Positions 16,844-27,600 of a stretch of DNA of 57,549 bases are shown piece after piece. The DNA comes from Clostridia bacterium. Lineage in GTDB: Bacteria > Bacillota > Clostridia > UBA1212. The position numbers and the translations under genes were made by a program. Position 1 is the stretch's first letter. Each line of letters begins with the position of its first letter. Location: NCBI GenBank assembly GCA_017848335.1, contig JAGDAX010000163.1:1-57549 (forward strand), written 5' to 3'. The notes beneath the pieces are model-generated. The model searched no databases, was not told the DNA's origin, and saw only the letters and a list, made by a program, of their open reading frames with translations.

Positions 16844-16890
16844 AAAAAACGCTATGCGAGAGTACGTTTATACCTGCATAGCGTTTTATT
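16844..16890 (+). terminator. Rho-independent terminator of the lipoprotein gene
   Basis: AAAACGCTATGC / GCATAGCGTTTT stem (ending 16887) with an 18-base loop, then ATTGTTTT. It lies about 30 bases after the stop codon. Confidence 0.85.
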
Positions 16891-16984
16891 GTTTTGGGTG
16901 ATTCGGCCGGCTCGACCGGCCGCCTTTGCTGCCCTGAGGCTCACCGTCGCAGGGAAAAAGGGCTTTCCGATCCGCTTGATTTGC

Positions 16985-17100
16985 CGGACAGTTCACGCTG
17001 CCGGTTCGCCCGATCCGCTCATCTGCCTGGCCGTTCACGCTGCCGGTTCGCCCCGATCCGTTCACTTGCCGGGCCGTTCACCTGCCGGACCGTCCCACCC
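16985..17100. repeat. 42/43-bp tandem repeat
   Basis: GTTCACGCTGCCGGTTCGCC starts at 16991 and again at 17033, with a degenerate third unit at 17076. It fills the space between the terminator of the lipoprotein gene and the 3' end of the leftward surface protein gene. Confidence 0.75.
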
Positions 17101-17125
17101 GGAAATTCGCATGCGTAATGCCTGA

Positions 17126-18268
17126 TCAGAAGGATCTCTTCTTGAGGACAACCGTCGCCGCGAGAGCCAGCACGGCCACGAGCGCGAAGATGACCATCAC
17201 GCTGTCGCCTGTGTCGGGGGTAGCCGGAGTGCCGTCGGAAGGAGCAGCACCGTCAGCCGGGTTGGCCGCAAAATATGCATCGTTCGAGATATTGTCGGCA
17301 CCGAAGAGGGTGATGTTCACGTTGTGGTCGTTTGTGTTGATGAACTCAAACTTCGAATCGTCAACGTCGCCTACTGCATCCGGGAATACGATGTATGCGG
17401 TTTCCTTGTCAACGCCGGTAGCGGTCTCACCGAAGATGGTGACCTGGAGGATGTATGTGCCCGCTGCGAGCTTGTCCTCGAACTGGAACGAGAGAGCCGG
17501 GTTGTTGTCGCCGATCCAGTCGAAGTTCTGAGCGTACACGGGAGCCTTGCTGAGCGTGGTGTCAGCGTTGGTGTCGAAAGCATAGAACTCTATCTTAACG
17601 CTTCCGCGGGGGCCCGTACCTGTGTCGGGGTTGGAAGCCCAGTAAGAGAATTCGACGCCGCCGATCTCGCCGGTGGTGGTGAACTTAACCGCAAAGTACT
17701 CGCCGTCCTCGTTAAGCCAAACAGCGTTGGCAGGGCTGGCGTCGTTGTTGCCGATGGACTTTCTCTCAAACACCGTGCCGGTGGGCTCTTCGTTGACGTA
17801 GGAAATGGTGTGGATAACGGAAGCCTTGTCGCCGACCATCTTGTAGAATTTTACATCCACGCTGCCTTCCTGAATCGGAAGAGTGACGTTGTAGCGAGCG
17901 CAATACTTGAATCCCGCTGCTGCTGCAAGCTCAGGCTGTACCTGGATCTGTCCCCAGGTGATCTCACCGTCGTTGAACTGGTAGCCGATGTCGGTATAAT
18001 CGTCATCGTCATCTCCCCACCATCCCTGAATGTGGAAATAGGAGAAGCCAAGGCCGTAAATACTTCCAAGGTCGCCTGCTGCCGAGCCCGCTGCTACGTC
18101 CTTCTCGCCCTCGACCGGAACCCAGGGCTGCGAACGCGAAAGAACCGGGTCGGAATCGTTGGTCAGGTATGCGCCGTCAATCTGAAAATGAGTGTTGGCA
18201 TACGAAACCACTGCGCACATTGAGACCAGCATAGCCAGCACAACAATTGCCGCAAATAACTTTTTCAT
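17126..18268 (-). CDS. Surface-anchored repeat-domain protein A
   Basis: A 380-residue exported protein: signal peptide MKKLFAAIVVLAMLVSMCAV, then a domain with IDGAYLTND, FHIQGWWGDDDD, DIGYQFNDGE and YCARYNVTLP, a second beta-rich part (FDTNADTTLSK, TYILQVTIFGE, TAYIVFPDA), and a C-terminal TPDTGD followed by a hydrophobic helix and KKRSF. The ending resembles a sortase-type (LPxTG-like) cell-wall anchor, or a simple membrane anchor. The start at 18268 has GGAGG 8 nt upstream. It is about half identical in pattern to the neighbouring 19111-20256 protein, so the pair arose by tandem duplication, and it shares the GW/DIGY domain with the lipoprotein at 34513-35760. Ligand and role unknown. Confidence 0.8.
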   Translation of the reverse strand: MKKLFAAIVVLAMLVSMCAVVSYANTHFQIDGAYLTNDSDPVLSRSQPWVPVEGEKDVAAGSAAGDLGSIYGLGFSYFHIQGWWGDDDDDYTDIGYQFNDGEITWGQIQVQPELAAAAGFKYCARYNVTLPIQEGSVDVKFYKMVGDKASVIHTISYVNEEPTGTVFERKSIGNNDASPANAVWLNEDGEYFAVKFTTTGEIGGVEFSYWASNPDTGTGPRGSVKIEFYAFDTNADTTLSKAPVYAQNFDWIGDNNPALSFQFEDKLAAGTYILQVTIFGETATGVDKETAYIVFPDAVGDVDDSKFEFINTNDHNVNITLFGADNISNDAYFAANPADGAAPSDGTPATPDTGDSVMVIFALVAVLALAATVVLKKRSF

Positions 18269-18341
18269 AGTAGTTACCTCCAAATTTGGAATATTCATCT
18301 TCGAAAGAGCCGTACGCGCTCATATCTTCGAAGTCGGTTAA

Positions 18342-18370
18342 ATGTTACCACTATGCCGGTAATCCGTCAA
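18342..18370 (-). promoter_or_regulatory. Promoter of surface protein A gene
   Basis: Minus strand TTGACG (18365-18370), 17 bases, TAACAT (18342-18347). It sits about 75 bases before the start codon. Confidence 0.7.
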
Positions 18371-18636
18371 GCTATTTTGAAATTTCCCGGTAAATCGCGG
18401 TTTTTTCCCGCGATTCTTCACGTTTTCCCGCGATTCCTCACGTTTCCCCGCTTTTCTTCTCGTTCTCACGCTTTTCCTTTTCGGCGTTTTTACTCCAGGG
18501 ATCTCAGCGCCGGACCAGCCGTCCCAGACAGAGCTTCCGTTCGATTTCCATATTGCCCTCCCGCTTCCGCAAAAAGTGTTCTCACACCTTTTGCGAAATT
18601 ATTATGCCGGATGCCATTTGGGAGAGCTAAGTCTTC

Positions 18637-18684
18637 TTTGTGACTTCATTTGTGACTTCATTTGTGACTTCATTTGCGACTTCA
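18637..18684. repeat. Four 12-bp tandem repeats
   Basis: TTTGTGACTTCA three times and TTTGCGACTTCA once, without interruption. Confidence 0.95.
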
Positions 18685-18792
18685 TAAAAAGAAAAAAGCA
18701 ACAGATCTGGATTGCCGCCTTGTGTAAGGTCTGCTTTTGTTTGCTCGTTTGAACCAACGGCTTGCCTTGCAATCGCACCTTCCGAAAATAAC

Positions 18793-18838
18793 GAAAAGCC
18801 GCTGCTTTCCAATAAGAGAGCAGCGGCTTTTCTTTTAC
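18793..18838 (-). terminator. Bidirectional hairpin terminator
   Basis: Stem GAAAAGCCGCTGCT / AGCAGCGGCTTTTC, 14 bp perfect, loop 12, with T-rich text on both sides. It probably ends the leftward transcript of surface protein B. Confidence 0.8.
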
Positions 18839-19110
18839 GCCCGAAACGGTCGGCTAACAGAAATCAGTTTGATTGGTTCCTTATCACTGTTAAGTCCGCC
18901 CCTCCGGAGCTTCGTTCATTGACAGCTGACAGCGGCCCGCGGCAACTGCCGCCTTCAGGCCCTGACGTGCCTCAGACACGATCTCTTTAGCCGCGGTCTG
19001 CCGCCGAAGCGCTGCGGCGAACGTCCGTCAGTCCGTAGGTCCGTCAGTCTGTCAATTTATCAATTATTCGGTTTGTCAGCCGGTTTGCAAAAACCGTCTC
19101 CGACCCTGCG

Positions 19111-20256
19111 TCAGAAGGATTTCTTCTTGATGAACAGTGTCGCCGCGAGAGCCAGCACCGCCACGAGCGCGAAGATGACCATCGTGTTGTCGCCTGTCGC
19201 AGGAGCGGGCGTTACCGGGTCGTCGCCGTCTCCGGAAGGAGTACCGTCCGCCGGATTGACTCCGTAGAAATCAGCAATATCGCGGGATCCGTGGATCGCG
19301 AAGTTGAATTTGCGGTCACTCGTGCCGAAGTACTCGAACTTGTTCTCGTCGACCTCACCGTTGACAGCGGGGAATACAACGTAAGCTGTTTCCTGCGAAA
19401 CACCGGTTGCGTCGTCACCGAAGATAGTGAACCTGAGAATATAGGTTCCCTTCTTGAGAGCCTTATCGAGCTTCCATTTGAACGCGGGCTTGTTGTTGTC
19501 CTGCCAGTCAACGACGGTGGAAGCAACGGGCTGCTTATTATCGCCGAGGGTGGTATCATTGTCGGTGTCGAAGGCGAAAAGCTCAGCTCTGAAGGAACCG
19601 AGAGGGCCGTTCGTTCCGTTGGAAGCCCAGTAAGAAATCGACACTCCGCCAATCTCGCCGTTGGTGGTGAACTTGACCGCGGCAAATTCGCCGTCTTCGT
19701 TCAGCCAGACAGACTCGCCCGGCACAGTGGAGTTCCCCGAAACGCTCTTCTCTTCGAAGACTATTCCTTCGGACTTTTCATTGACGTACTTGATTGTGGC
19801 AATAACCGTCTCACCGCCTGCCGCCTTCTTGTAGAATTTCAGTTCGACGGTGCCCTCCTGAAGAGGAAGCGTGACGTTGTAGCGGGCGCAGTAATTAAGA
19901 CCTGCGTTTGCCGCAAGTCCGGGATCCGGTTTGAGATAGCCCCAGACGATCTCGCCGTTGTTATGCTGAATACCAATGTCCGTGAAGTCTTCCGCATCGC
20001 CCCACCATCCCTGAATGTGGAAATAGGAATATCCGAGGCCGTAAACGTATCCGATGTCACCCGCCTGCGCGCCTGTCTGTACGTCCTTTTCCTCCGCATT
20101 CGGGACCCAGTCCTTAGCGTGAGATTCCGAAGGATTCGCTTCATTGGTCAGATAAGCGCCGTCAATGTGAAACCTGCTGTTGGCCGCATGCGAAACCACT
20201 GCAAACATTGAGACCAGCATAGCCAGTACAACAATTGCTGCAAATAATTTTCTCAT
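19111..20256 (-). CDS. Surface-anchored repeat-domain protein B
   Basis: A 381-residue paralogue of surface protein A: signal peptide MRKLFAAIVVLAMLVSMFAV, IDGAYLTNEAN, FHIQGWWGDAED, DIGIQHNNGE, YCARYNVTLPLQEG, ISYWASNGTNG, TYILRFTIFGDD, TAYVVFP, and the C-terminal APATGDNTMVIFALVA with a helix and KKKSF. The second ATG (20256) is chosen because the spacing from GGAGG (9 nt) matches that in the paralogue (8 nt); the ATG at 20262 would be only 3 nt from it. Asn-Gly-rich middle text and beta pattern suggest an extracellular binding module. Function unknown. Confidence 0.8.
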   Translation of the reverse strand: MRKLFAAIVVLAMLVSMFAVVSHAANSRFHIDGAYLTNEANPSESHAKDWVPNAEEKDVQTGAQAGDIGYVYGLGYSYFHIQGWWGDAEDFTDIGIQHNNGEIVWGYLKPDPGLAANAGLNYCARYNVTLPLQEGTVELKFYKKAAGGETVIATIKYVNEKSEGIVFEEKSVSGNSTVPGESVWLNEDGEFAAVKFTTNGEIGGVSISYWASNGTNGPLGSFRAELFAFDTDNDTTLGDNKQPVASTVVDWQDNNKPAFKWKLDKALKKGTYILRFTIFGDDATGVSQETAYVVFPAVNGEVDENKFEYFGTSDRKFNFAIHGSRDIADFYGVNPADGTPSGDGDDPVTPAPATGDNTMVIFALVAVLALAATLFIKKKSF

Positions 20257-20935
20257 AGTCATATACCTCCAAATTTGGAAAAATGTGTTGCCTTTTGAGG
20301 CAGGAGCGTACGTACCCGTTAAGCCTCAGCCGGCGGTGTTATGGTATCATAACCAAAATTATGTGTCAACAGCAATTTTACCTATAGACAGGGAAAAACC
20401 GGGCTCTTTAGGCGGGGTTTCGAGGGGTCTTTTGAGGGCATTTTTTTGCCTTTTCGGACTAACCGTTTCGGTTTTTCGGCGATTTTCGGCATATTTTCGG
20501 ATTATTCGGGAAATTTCGTTAAAATATCTCTCGTTTTCTCTTTTTTTCTCGCTAAATCTCTCAAATTCTTCGTTTTTCTTTCACGCCGCAAAAATTAGAG
20601 AGCAGATGATTCTCAGCCCGGCAGCGTGTGCGGGTCTTGAATATTTTTTTGATTTTTCGTGAAATTTTTGGGCCGTAATTGCGCGGCGGCGGGCAGCGGG
20701 TCCTTTTTTTGCTTCATGATTTTCGCGGCAAGAGTTCCTCCTCAGGCTTCGGTACGCAGGGCTCCGTCCGGGTTCCGTCACCCCGGCAACCCCGGCATCC
20801 CGGCAGCCCGGCAGCCCGGCATTCGGCACCAAGTATCCGCGCAGCGCTCTCCGGCCTCCGGCCTCTGGCCTCTGGCCTCTGGCCTTACCGTTACAGTGTC
20901 ACAGTCCGTCACAGCCTGAAAGCAAAGATAGATTC
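20257..20935. other. Intergenic stretch with promoter and T/C-rich and GGCCTCTGG repeats
   Basis: It contains the leftward promoter at 20341-20369, a T-rich zone with many TTTTCGG words (20450-20580), and an array of GGCCTCTGGCCTCTGG near 20855-20885 that recurs elsewhere in the window. No gene is seen. Confidence 0.6.
20341..20369 (-). promoter_or_regulatory. Promoter of surface protein B gene
   Basis: Minus strand TTGACA (20364-20369), 17 bases, TACCAT (20341-20346). Confidence 0.7.
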
Positions 20936-20964
20936 TTGCAACCCGCCTCACATTTCTATATAAT
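20936..20964 (+). promoter_or_regulatory. Promoter of the large lipoprotein gene
   Basis: TTGCAA (20936-20941), 17 bases, TATAAT (20959-20964), 65 bases before the ATG. Confidence 0.88.
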
Positions 20965-21028
20965 ATAAACATCCATCCGCCTGCGCCGCACGCGCGGGCA
21001 CTGTACAAACCTTCACGGAGAACAAGCC

Positions 21029-24000
21029 ATGAGAAGACACGTTTTTATAATTCTTGCGATCGTACTGTCCGTTGCCACCCTTGCATCGCTTTTGGGCGGC
21101 TGCGTCGGCGAGCCGGCGACACCCGGGGAGACCGACGGACCTTCCGGCCGCGAAATTCCGACACAGGAGCCTATAATTATGAGAGATTTATCAAACGACA
21201 CTGCACTTTCCGACACACTGCTGTATGCCAACAGCGTGGCGGGCAGCATTACCGCGCGCTATGCCAACGCTCAGAGAAACGCCTTTGAGATCATCAACCG
21301 CAACGTCCGCGTGGTGGAGTCCAACGACACCGACGGCAAGCTGGGCATCAAGAGCATCGAGAACCTAAGCGGCGGCGTCTACACGACGGACACCATGAAC
21401 CTTTACGTGGTGGACGGCAGCGGCAAGGTCTGGCGCGACAATTATTCCTCCTCCGTGGGGCGCACCAATACCACACGCCACGGGTACTATTATTGGGAAG
21501 TGTTCCAGCGCGACCAGGAATTCGGCACCCCCGAAGGCGGCAGCAACGTTTTTGCCAAGGAGGTTCCCGTGGGACGGTACGACAACGACTGGTTCGTTTC
21601 GGCCGACTGCGATCTTTCCTACGACAAGGGCAAATCCGTCACGATCACGCTTACCGGAGGGCTGGACCCCAACCTGGCTATTGTCCTTCCTGAGCCCGTG
21701 CCGAAGAGCGAGGCAACGCATATTGCGGTTACGATCAGCTCATCCGATTCGGGCGGCAGGTCGCAGCTTTTCATTTGCGACAGGAAAACCCGGGATTTCA
21801 ACGCCCAGCAGATGATCAACTTTGAGATCACCGCGGACGGCAAGCCGCACACGTACCTTCTGGACATCTCGGGAATGCTCACCGATGACCTTACCGGGAT
21901 CCGCTTTGACACGGGCAAGACGGTGGGCGAGAAGTACACCTTCTCGGACGTGAAGGTCGTCTACCTGGGCAAGTCGGTGGCCGCCAAGAGCGAGCGCACC
22001 CTTGACGTGTATCCCGACAAGCTCCACCAGAGCTTCAGGCTTCTGGCGCGGCCGGGCTACGAGGAGGTCTCCGAGTTCGGCATGATCTGGGAAATGGATC
22101 AGAGCAAGGTCGAGGCCGTCAGGATCCGCGACCTTGACGGCGTGCACGAGGATCTCTCCGTCAACGAGAACACGGTGCAGTACGTAGCCTTCAAGGTGAA
22201 GGACGCGGGCGTCATAGGGATCATTATCCCGGACGATTCGAGCACGCTCAAAACGTCGGTGACGCTGGAGGACGGCAAGTACGTGGTGAAGCAGGTGGCC
22301 GGCGGCAAGCTCGCGCTGAAGGCAGGCGACGACTGCAGGTTCGGGCACAGGATATACACGGACGACACCGGAAGGCTCGAGTCCATCGACAACGTTGCCT
22401 GGGCCGAGCGCACTCCTCTTGCCGCGGAGAGCATTAACGTTAACACCGGCTCCTCGGGCACCAAGGTGCGCGGCTACGACCGCCTCAAGGGCTACTACAG
22501 CCTGACAATGAGCGGCATCAACTTCCCGCAGGCCTTCAGCCCCTCCGGCAACAACAAATACCTTACGTCCAACCTGACCGTCAACGCGGACGGCGCCGAC
22601 AGGACTCTCTATTTCTGCATCAGATCCACGCCCGGCACCCTCGAGTGCGCGGCAATGCTTGACGACAAGGACATGCTGGTCCCGATGCCCATGCAGGTCT
22701 GCAAGAATTTCGACTGCGAGAAGGAGGAGGCCATTTACGATCCGCAGGATATGTCCTTCGGCGACTCGATCTTCCCCATCGTGGCCAAGGCGGGCACCGT
22801 CAGCACGTTCACGGACATTCATCTCTATATGAACTGGGGCATTTTCCACCTCAAGCAGCTCTCGTCGATCCAGTTCTTCGTGGGCTACTACCACCTGTCA
22901 ACGGGCGTCAGCGAGTCCAACTGCATAAGCTTCTACGGCGTGTTCGGCAAGGACGGCCTCCTGCTGCCTGACTTCAGGGGCCACAGCGGCATTCGCTGGA
23001 GCACGGACCCGCAGTTCACCTCCGTCGCCTCCCCCAAGGCCACATCTTACCGCGACAACAGCGGCAAGCTGGTCATGAGCGAGTACCTGGGCTCGAAGAT
23101 CAACAGCAGCGGCCCCATTTACGCGGACCTCGAATACTCCTACCTGTCGGATTGCGGCTCCTTTAAGTACACACTGCGCCACACAGAATTCCCGCAGACG
23201 GACGAGAACAGAACGTATTACACGCTGGATCTCACCTTCCTCAAGGATCTCACGCTGAACGACGTGAAGAACCAGCTGACCATTGTCGAGCAGGACAGCC
23301 GCACGCAGACCTTCAGCGAGCTCAGCTACAGGGACCCCGAAGGCAACAGGCAGCACGCCTACCTCACGGTCACCGACAAGCGCGGCAACACCTACTACAC
23401 GCTGGACGGCGAGCACGGCTGGTACGCATACTACCACAGCAACAGGCCGGTCATTTTCCAGACCGAAACCGAGGACGATCCGATGAACTACGCCGTGATC
23501 GTCAAGAGCACCGACTTCGTCATCGGCGGCAAGCCCGTTGAATGCAATCTCATCCTTCGCGACAGCTTCGCCAACGGCATCAACTATTCCGCGCTTTCCC
23601 TTGATTTAGGCAAAACCACCTTCAAGAAGGGCGACACGATCCGCATGGAATTCCTGATGCTGCCCTGGGCAAGCCGCGACCTCACCTCGGACGCCAACAT
23701 CCCCATAGTCTTTGAGGACTCCGTCGAGAAGCCGCTCACCGTCAAGTCCGTTGCCACGGGCACGATAATGGAAGAGCCCTACCTCGCGAGAATCCAGGCC
23801 TCCGACAACAAGGCGGAATTTACGGTCACCGGCGGACGCAACAGGAACGCGGTCAGAGTCGACGGCTTCGACGTCCTCTGCAGGCCGGTCATCGAGGAGC
23901 TTTCGGCGGACGGCACCTGGGTGCCCTACGTGACCAACGTCAAGGAGTACGACGGCTACGGGGTCTACCTCAACCGCGACGGCTCCTACGGCTACGCGTT

Positions 24001-24061
24001 CATTTACGAGGCGGCCACGCCGGATCAGGAGCGCACGTTCAGGATCTCAGTGCAGAGGTGA
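21029..24061 (+). CDS. Large secreted lipoprotein with CBM-like domain
   Basis: A 1010-residue lipoprotein: signal MRRHVFIILAIVLSVATLAS with lipobox LGGC (Cys25), a short linker, then a long beta-rich ectodomain. About residues 225-310 read like a carbohydrate-binding or jelly-roll module (THIAVTISSSDSGGRSQLF, FEITADGKPHTYLLDIS, GIRFDTG), similar to the C-terminal part of the 47941-49743 protein. The middle (DVYPDKLHQSFRL, EFGMIWEMDQS, DGKYVVKQVAGG, FGHRIYTDD) is like that of large glycan-related proteins of unknown activity. The start has GGAG 8 nt upstream and a good promoter; the gene is monocistronic and ends before a bidirectional terminator. No catalytic motif could be named. Confidence 0.8.
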   Translation: MRRHVFIILAIVLSVATLASLLGGCVGEPATPGETDGPSGREIPTQEPIIMRDLSNDTALSDTLLYANSVAGSITARYANAQRNAFEIINRNVRVVESNDTDGKLGIKSIENLSGGVYTTDTMNLYVVDGSGKVWRDNYSSSVGRTNTTRHGYYYWEVFQRDQEFGTPEGGSNVFAKEVPVGRYDNDWFVSADCDLSYDKGKSVTITLTGGLDPNLAIVLPEPVPKSEATHIAVTISSSDSGGRSQLFICDRKTRDFNAQQMINFEITADGKPHTYLLDISGMLTDDLTGIRFDTGKTVGEKYTFSDVKVVYLGKSVAAKSERTLDVYPDKLHQSFRLLARPGYEEVSEFGMIWEMDQSKVEAVRIRDLDGVHEDLSVNENTVQYVAFKVKDAGVIGIIIPDDSSTLKTSVTLEDGKYVVKQVAGGKLALKAGDDCRFGHRIYTDDTGRLESIDNVAWAERTPLAAESINVNTGSSGTKVRGYDRLKGYYSLTMSGINFPQAFSPSGNNKYLTSNLTVNADGADRTLYFCIRSTPGTLECAAMLDDKDMLVPMPMQVCKNFDCEKEEAIYDPQDMSFGDSIFPIVAKAGTVSTFTDIHLYMNWGIFHLKQLSSIQFFVGYYHLSTGVSESNCISFYGVFGKDGLLLPDFRGHSGIRWSTDPQFTSVASPKATSYRDNSGKLVMSEYLGSKINSSGPIYADLEYSYLSDCGSFKYTLRHTEFPQTDENRTYYTLDLTFLKDLTLNDVKNQLTIVEQDSRTQTFSELSYRDPEGNRQHAYLTVTDKRGNTYYTLDGEHGWYAYYHSNRPVIFQTETEDDPMNYAVIVKSTDFVIGGKPVECNLILRDSFANGINYSALSLDLGKTTFKKGDTIRMEFLMLPWASRDLTSDANIPIVFEDSVEKPLTVKSVATGTIMEEPYLARIQASDNKAEFTVTGGRNRNAVRVDGFDVLCRPVIEELSADGTWVPYVTNVKEYDGYGVYLNRDGSYGYAFIYEAATPDQERTFRISVQR

Positions 24062-24473
24062 GGCAGTGCCGAGTGCTGAGAAAGGCCAAAGGCCTGAGGC
24101 CTGAGGCTAAAGGTCAGAGATCAGCGCGAGTTATGGCCTGTGAGCTATGGGACGCGAGTCGTGGCCCGTGAGTTATGGGACTCGCGTTATGGGACTTGAG
24201 TTTTGGGACTTGATTGCCAAGTGCCAGGCTGTCAACGAATGGACGTCCGCGTCAGCATTTTGAGACAGGAACGGTTCACGCGTCAGCGTGCTCAGTAAAC
24301 ACTGGTCAAATGCTATTTACTCAGCGTTCACCTAAGAGCGGGGCTCAGTATGCTGCGCGGCGGCGCGGTGGCCGGAGACCGGAGAAGGCGGCCCGCGGGC
24401 AATCTGTCGGGCCGCCGCTCCCACGAGCCAACGCTGAGGCAGGCAGCAAAAAACAAAAAGACAAGCAAAAAAA
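24062..24473. other. Intergenic stretch with GAGTTATGGGAC array and dispersed repeat
   Basis: 24128-24215 is an array of degenerate GAGTTATGGGAC words; 24248-24365 (GTCAGCATTTTGAGAC, TTCACGCG, GCGTGCTCAGT, CTCAGTATGCTGCGCGG) matches 57298-57370. No gene is supported. Confidence 0.7.
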
Positions 24474-24527
24474 GAGGAAATTCGCGGCAGGCATCTCAAC
24501 AGTGCCGCGAATTTCCTCGTTTTTTTT
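24474..24527. terminator. Bidirectional terminator between convergent genes
   Basis: Stem GAGGAAATTCGCGGCA / TGCCGCGAATTTCCTC, 16 bp perfect, followed by a run of T on the plus strand; the minus-strand side has a broken T tract (CTTTTTTTGC). It serves the rightward lipoprotein and the leftward transglutaminase. Confidence 0.92.
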
Positions 24528-24634
24528 GACGGCAGAATGCCATTCGCTGCCGGGCTGAGCTGACTGCGGCTCATGCTTGGCCGCAGGACTGCCTGCAGTG
24601 AAGGCTGCCGGAATCCTCTTCGGGCGCCGCGCTC

Positions 24635-27600
24635 TCAGCCGCCTTCGCCCTTGCCTGCATCACCTTCATCGACTCCCGGCGCGGTCATTGCGTCACCGGG
24701 CTTCAGCTTCCTTCTCAGCATCAGCAGCACCGCGCCGCCTGCCAGAAGCGACGGGACGGCCACGATCAGGAGCACCGAGACCGGTGAAGCCCCGGGGCCG
24801 GTATATTTGACAACTTCCACGTCAATGGTCCTCCACGAGGGCACGACCTCGGGGGCGCCGTCGTTATTGAGATCTATCCGGTGGGAGTATGCGCCGATGA
24901 CGGTCTTGCCGGGCGACATTCCGATGACGGAGCCGTTGAAGATCTCCACGCAGCTGCCTGTTTCCGGCAGCGTGTAGCAGTCGATCGGTATGCTCTCAAT
25001 GCCGTTGGCGGTGAAGCATTTCAGGCTTTCCTTTTTGAGGGCTTCATTGACGGACAGCTTCAGTTCCACTTCCTCGAGATCGAGCACGGCGGGAACCACG
25101 GTGAGCTCGCCGGGGTAAAATTCGATAACGTAGCAGTCTGTCACGTCGCGCCCGTTTTCGTTCACGACCCGGATGTTGCGGAAGTGGTTCGGCGACGTAC
25201 CGGCGTAAAGCTGTGCGCCTGCTATGGTGTATTCCAGCTTGTGGCCATCGAGAAGCCTGCCGTACAGGAAAATGAGCGCGTCGTTGGTGAGGTATTCGCC
25301 GTCAAAGGGCTTGGATTTGCTGCCGGAGGCAAGGAGCACCTTTACCAGAGACTTGCCGTTTTCGGCCTCGATGATCTCGGGCTCGTCGGAAACGCCGGCC
25401 TCGCGAAGCATCCACTGAGCGGGCGGAGAGTCCATTATTCTCAGGTGCTCGAAAACGCGCACGGTCACCTCGCGGCTGACAATAAGCTCGGGGCGGCCGT
25501 CGGCGGACGGCGTATCCGGTGCGCCGTTGAACGGATCAGGCGTCACGACGGAGCTGTTCGGGTAGTAGCGGGCGTAGCCTTTCATGTAATATTCCGCGTC
25601 GGGGCTCAAGCCCATTTCGTACAGGAAGGCTTCACGGTCAACGCCAAGGTCGTCGGAGTATTCCATGGTCAGGCGTCCGGAGGCCGTCGCGGTCACCGTG
25701 CCGTCGGGATTCGCGCGCATTATTCCGTAGGGGTCGTTAAAATTGAAGCTCATTTCGGCGTTCTCCCAGATTGCGCCCTGAGGAAGCTCGTAATCGAACT
25801 CCTGCGGCAGCGTCTGGCCTACGTAAATCTCCGCCGGCTCAAGGTCGATGCGCAAGGGATTTACGGTGAGCTCAGCCGGATACACGAAAATCTCGTACTC
25901 GTCCGTGATGTCCTTGCCGGTACTGTCGATAATTCTCAGATACTCAGGCGCTGCAAGCACCGAGCCCACGCGGGTTATGGACTTTGAGCGCGCCTCTATG
26001 CGTACGCCGGGGTCGAGCATTATATTGCCCATGACCATCACCTCGTCGGAGTAGAGCGGCTCGCCGTCGAAAGTCTTCTCCTTGCCCTGAAATTGCACCG
26101 CCAGCACGTTGTATTTGAATATCTTGTCGAGATCGGGAAGCACCTCCAGATTCTCCGGGATCGCGCCGGACTGAATGGACGGCGTCACCTCCACGGGAAC
26201 CCATCCCACGCCGTGAAGGTAAATCTCGACCCATGCGTGAGCGTTGATGCCGGAGTATTCGTTCTCCCTGCCGGGTTCGGCGTTCACCAGGAAGCCGCCC
26301 ACGTACCTCGCGGGTATACCGATTGTCCGGTAAGCCATCGTGGCCGCGGAAGCGAAGTGCGCACAAATGCCCGACTTGCTCTCGGTAAGGAAATACATTA
26401 TCGGGTCGGCATCCGCCGGAACCTCCTTGAAATTGGTCTCGTATCTGGCCGACGAAAGAATGAACTTCTGCACCGCGGTTATCTGATCCCTCGCGACAAG
26501 AACGCCCGCGTCCGAAAGGAGCTCGGTCATCCTTTGGCGTATATCCCCGGGCACCGTCAGATAGAACTCCCGGACGACCGCGTTGTAGATGCCGAAATCC
26601 ACCTCCCCGGCGGGCTTCACAGAGGTCATTGTCTGAAGGGGAACGCCCATTATCGTGTTGAAGCTGACCCGGCTTCCTTGGGTATCATAACCCTCTATCG
26701 CGTGGTCCGTCCATGATCGGCCCGCCAGCCCTTCCAGCCAGCCCGAGGACGTGTAGTATGGCACAGGCGTCAGCCCGTCCTCAAGAAGGTCATTCACAGT
26801 CACCTCGTTCATGTCGCTCAAACCGTTTTCCAGGAGCGTCAGATACGTCAGGTCGAGCGGGTGCTCGCCATACGGAGTTCTCTCCGCTATGCGGTCGCTG
26901 ACGGAGAAAGGCTCCTGCCAGCTTTTTCCGTTGTAGTCGCCGAAGCTGGTCAGCCGCAGGTAGATCTGTCCGGCGCGTTCCGTGGTAACGGTGCCAAGAA
27001 CAGTTTTGCTGCGTTCTGCGGGAAGTCGGGGAACCAGCCCCGAAGGAGCGGAAACAGGCATGCCGCCGTTTACTCCGCTGCCGCCGCTGCCGCCTATGCC
27101 TTCCCGCATCTGCCTCTCCAGCTCCTCGGCATTCACCTCAATGCGAAGCGTCAGGTCATAGTCCGCCGTCCTGTACCTGTCTGCCCAATCATAGTTTACG
27201 ATATCCACTGTTGCGTGCTCGGAGATCTTCTCTGTGGGCACGCTGAAAGGCACCGATTCCGCCTCTGCGTAGTCGCCTTCAGCCAGATTGTCGGTGATGA
27301 AGCTCGACGGCAGGTAAACCCTTGATTCCATATCCGCAAAACCGTACACCACCGTAACGGAAGCGGGTCTCCTGTTCACGACGATTTTCCCGGGAATATA
27401 TTCAATATCGTAGGAGTCAGTGACGTTTCCGTATTTTTCCGAGCTGATTTCGACACGGAAGTCGTTATCGTACGTACCCGCGTGAAGAACCTCCACCGCC
27501 ACCACGGTCGTTATGGCGTCTCCCGGAGCAAGGCTTCCCGAGGTGACGCCTGCTATGTCACTGAACCGGTGGTATCGGGCGTCGTACGTTATCGGATCCG

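Larger units (their letters stand above)
18269..19110. other. 842-base intergenic stretch with promoter, repeats and terminator
   Basis: From right to left: GC-rich text with palindromic pieces (GCCGCCGAAGCGCTGCGGCG), a strong hairpin at 18793-18832, a 12-bp tandem repeat at 18637-18684, three loose copies of TTTTCCCGCGATTCYTCACG (about 18404-18450), and the promoter at 18342-18370. No gene is supported. Confidence 0.7.

Noticed and set aside
18627..18812. 61-codon minus-strand frame ending in NEVTNEVTNEVT
   Set aside because: It begins inside a terminator hairpin at TTG without a ribosome binding site and ends in a translated 12-bp repeat.
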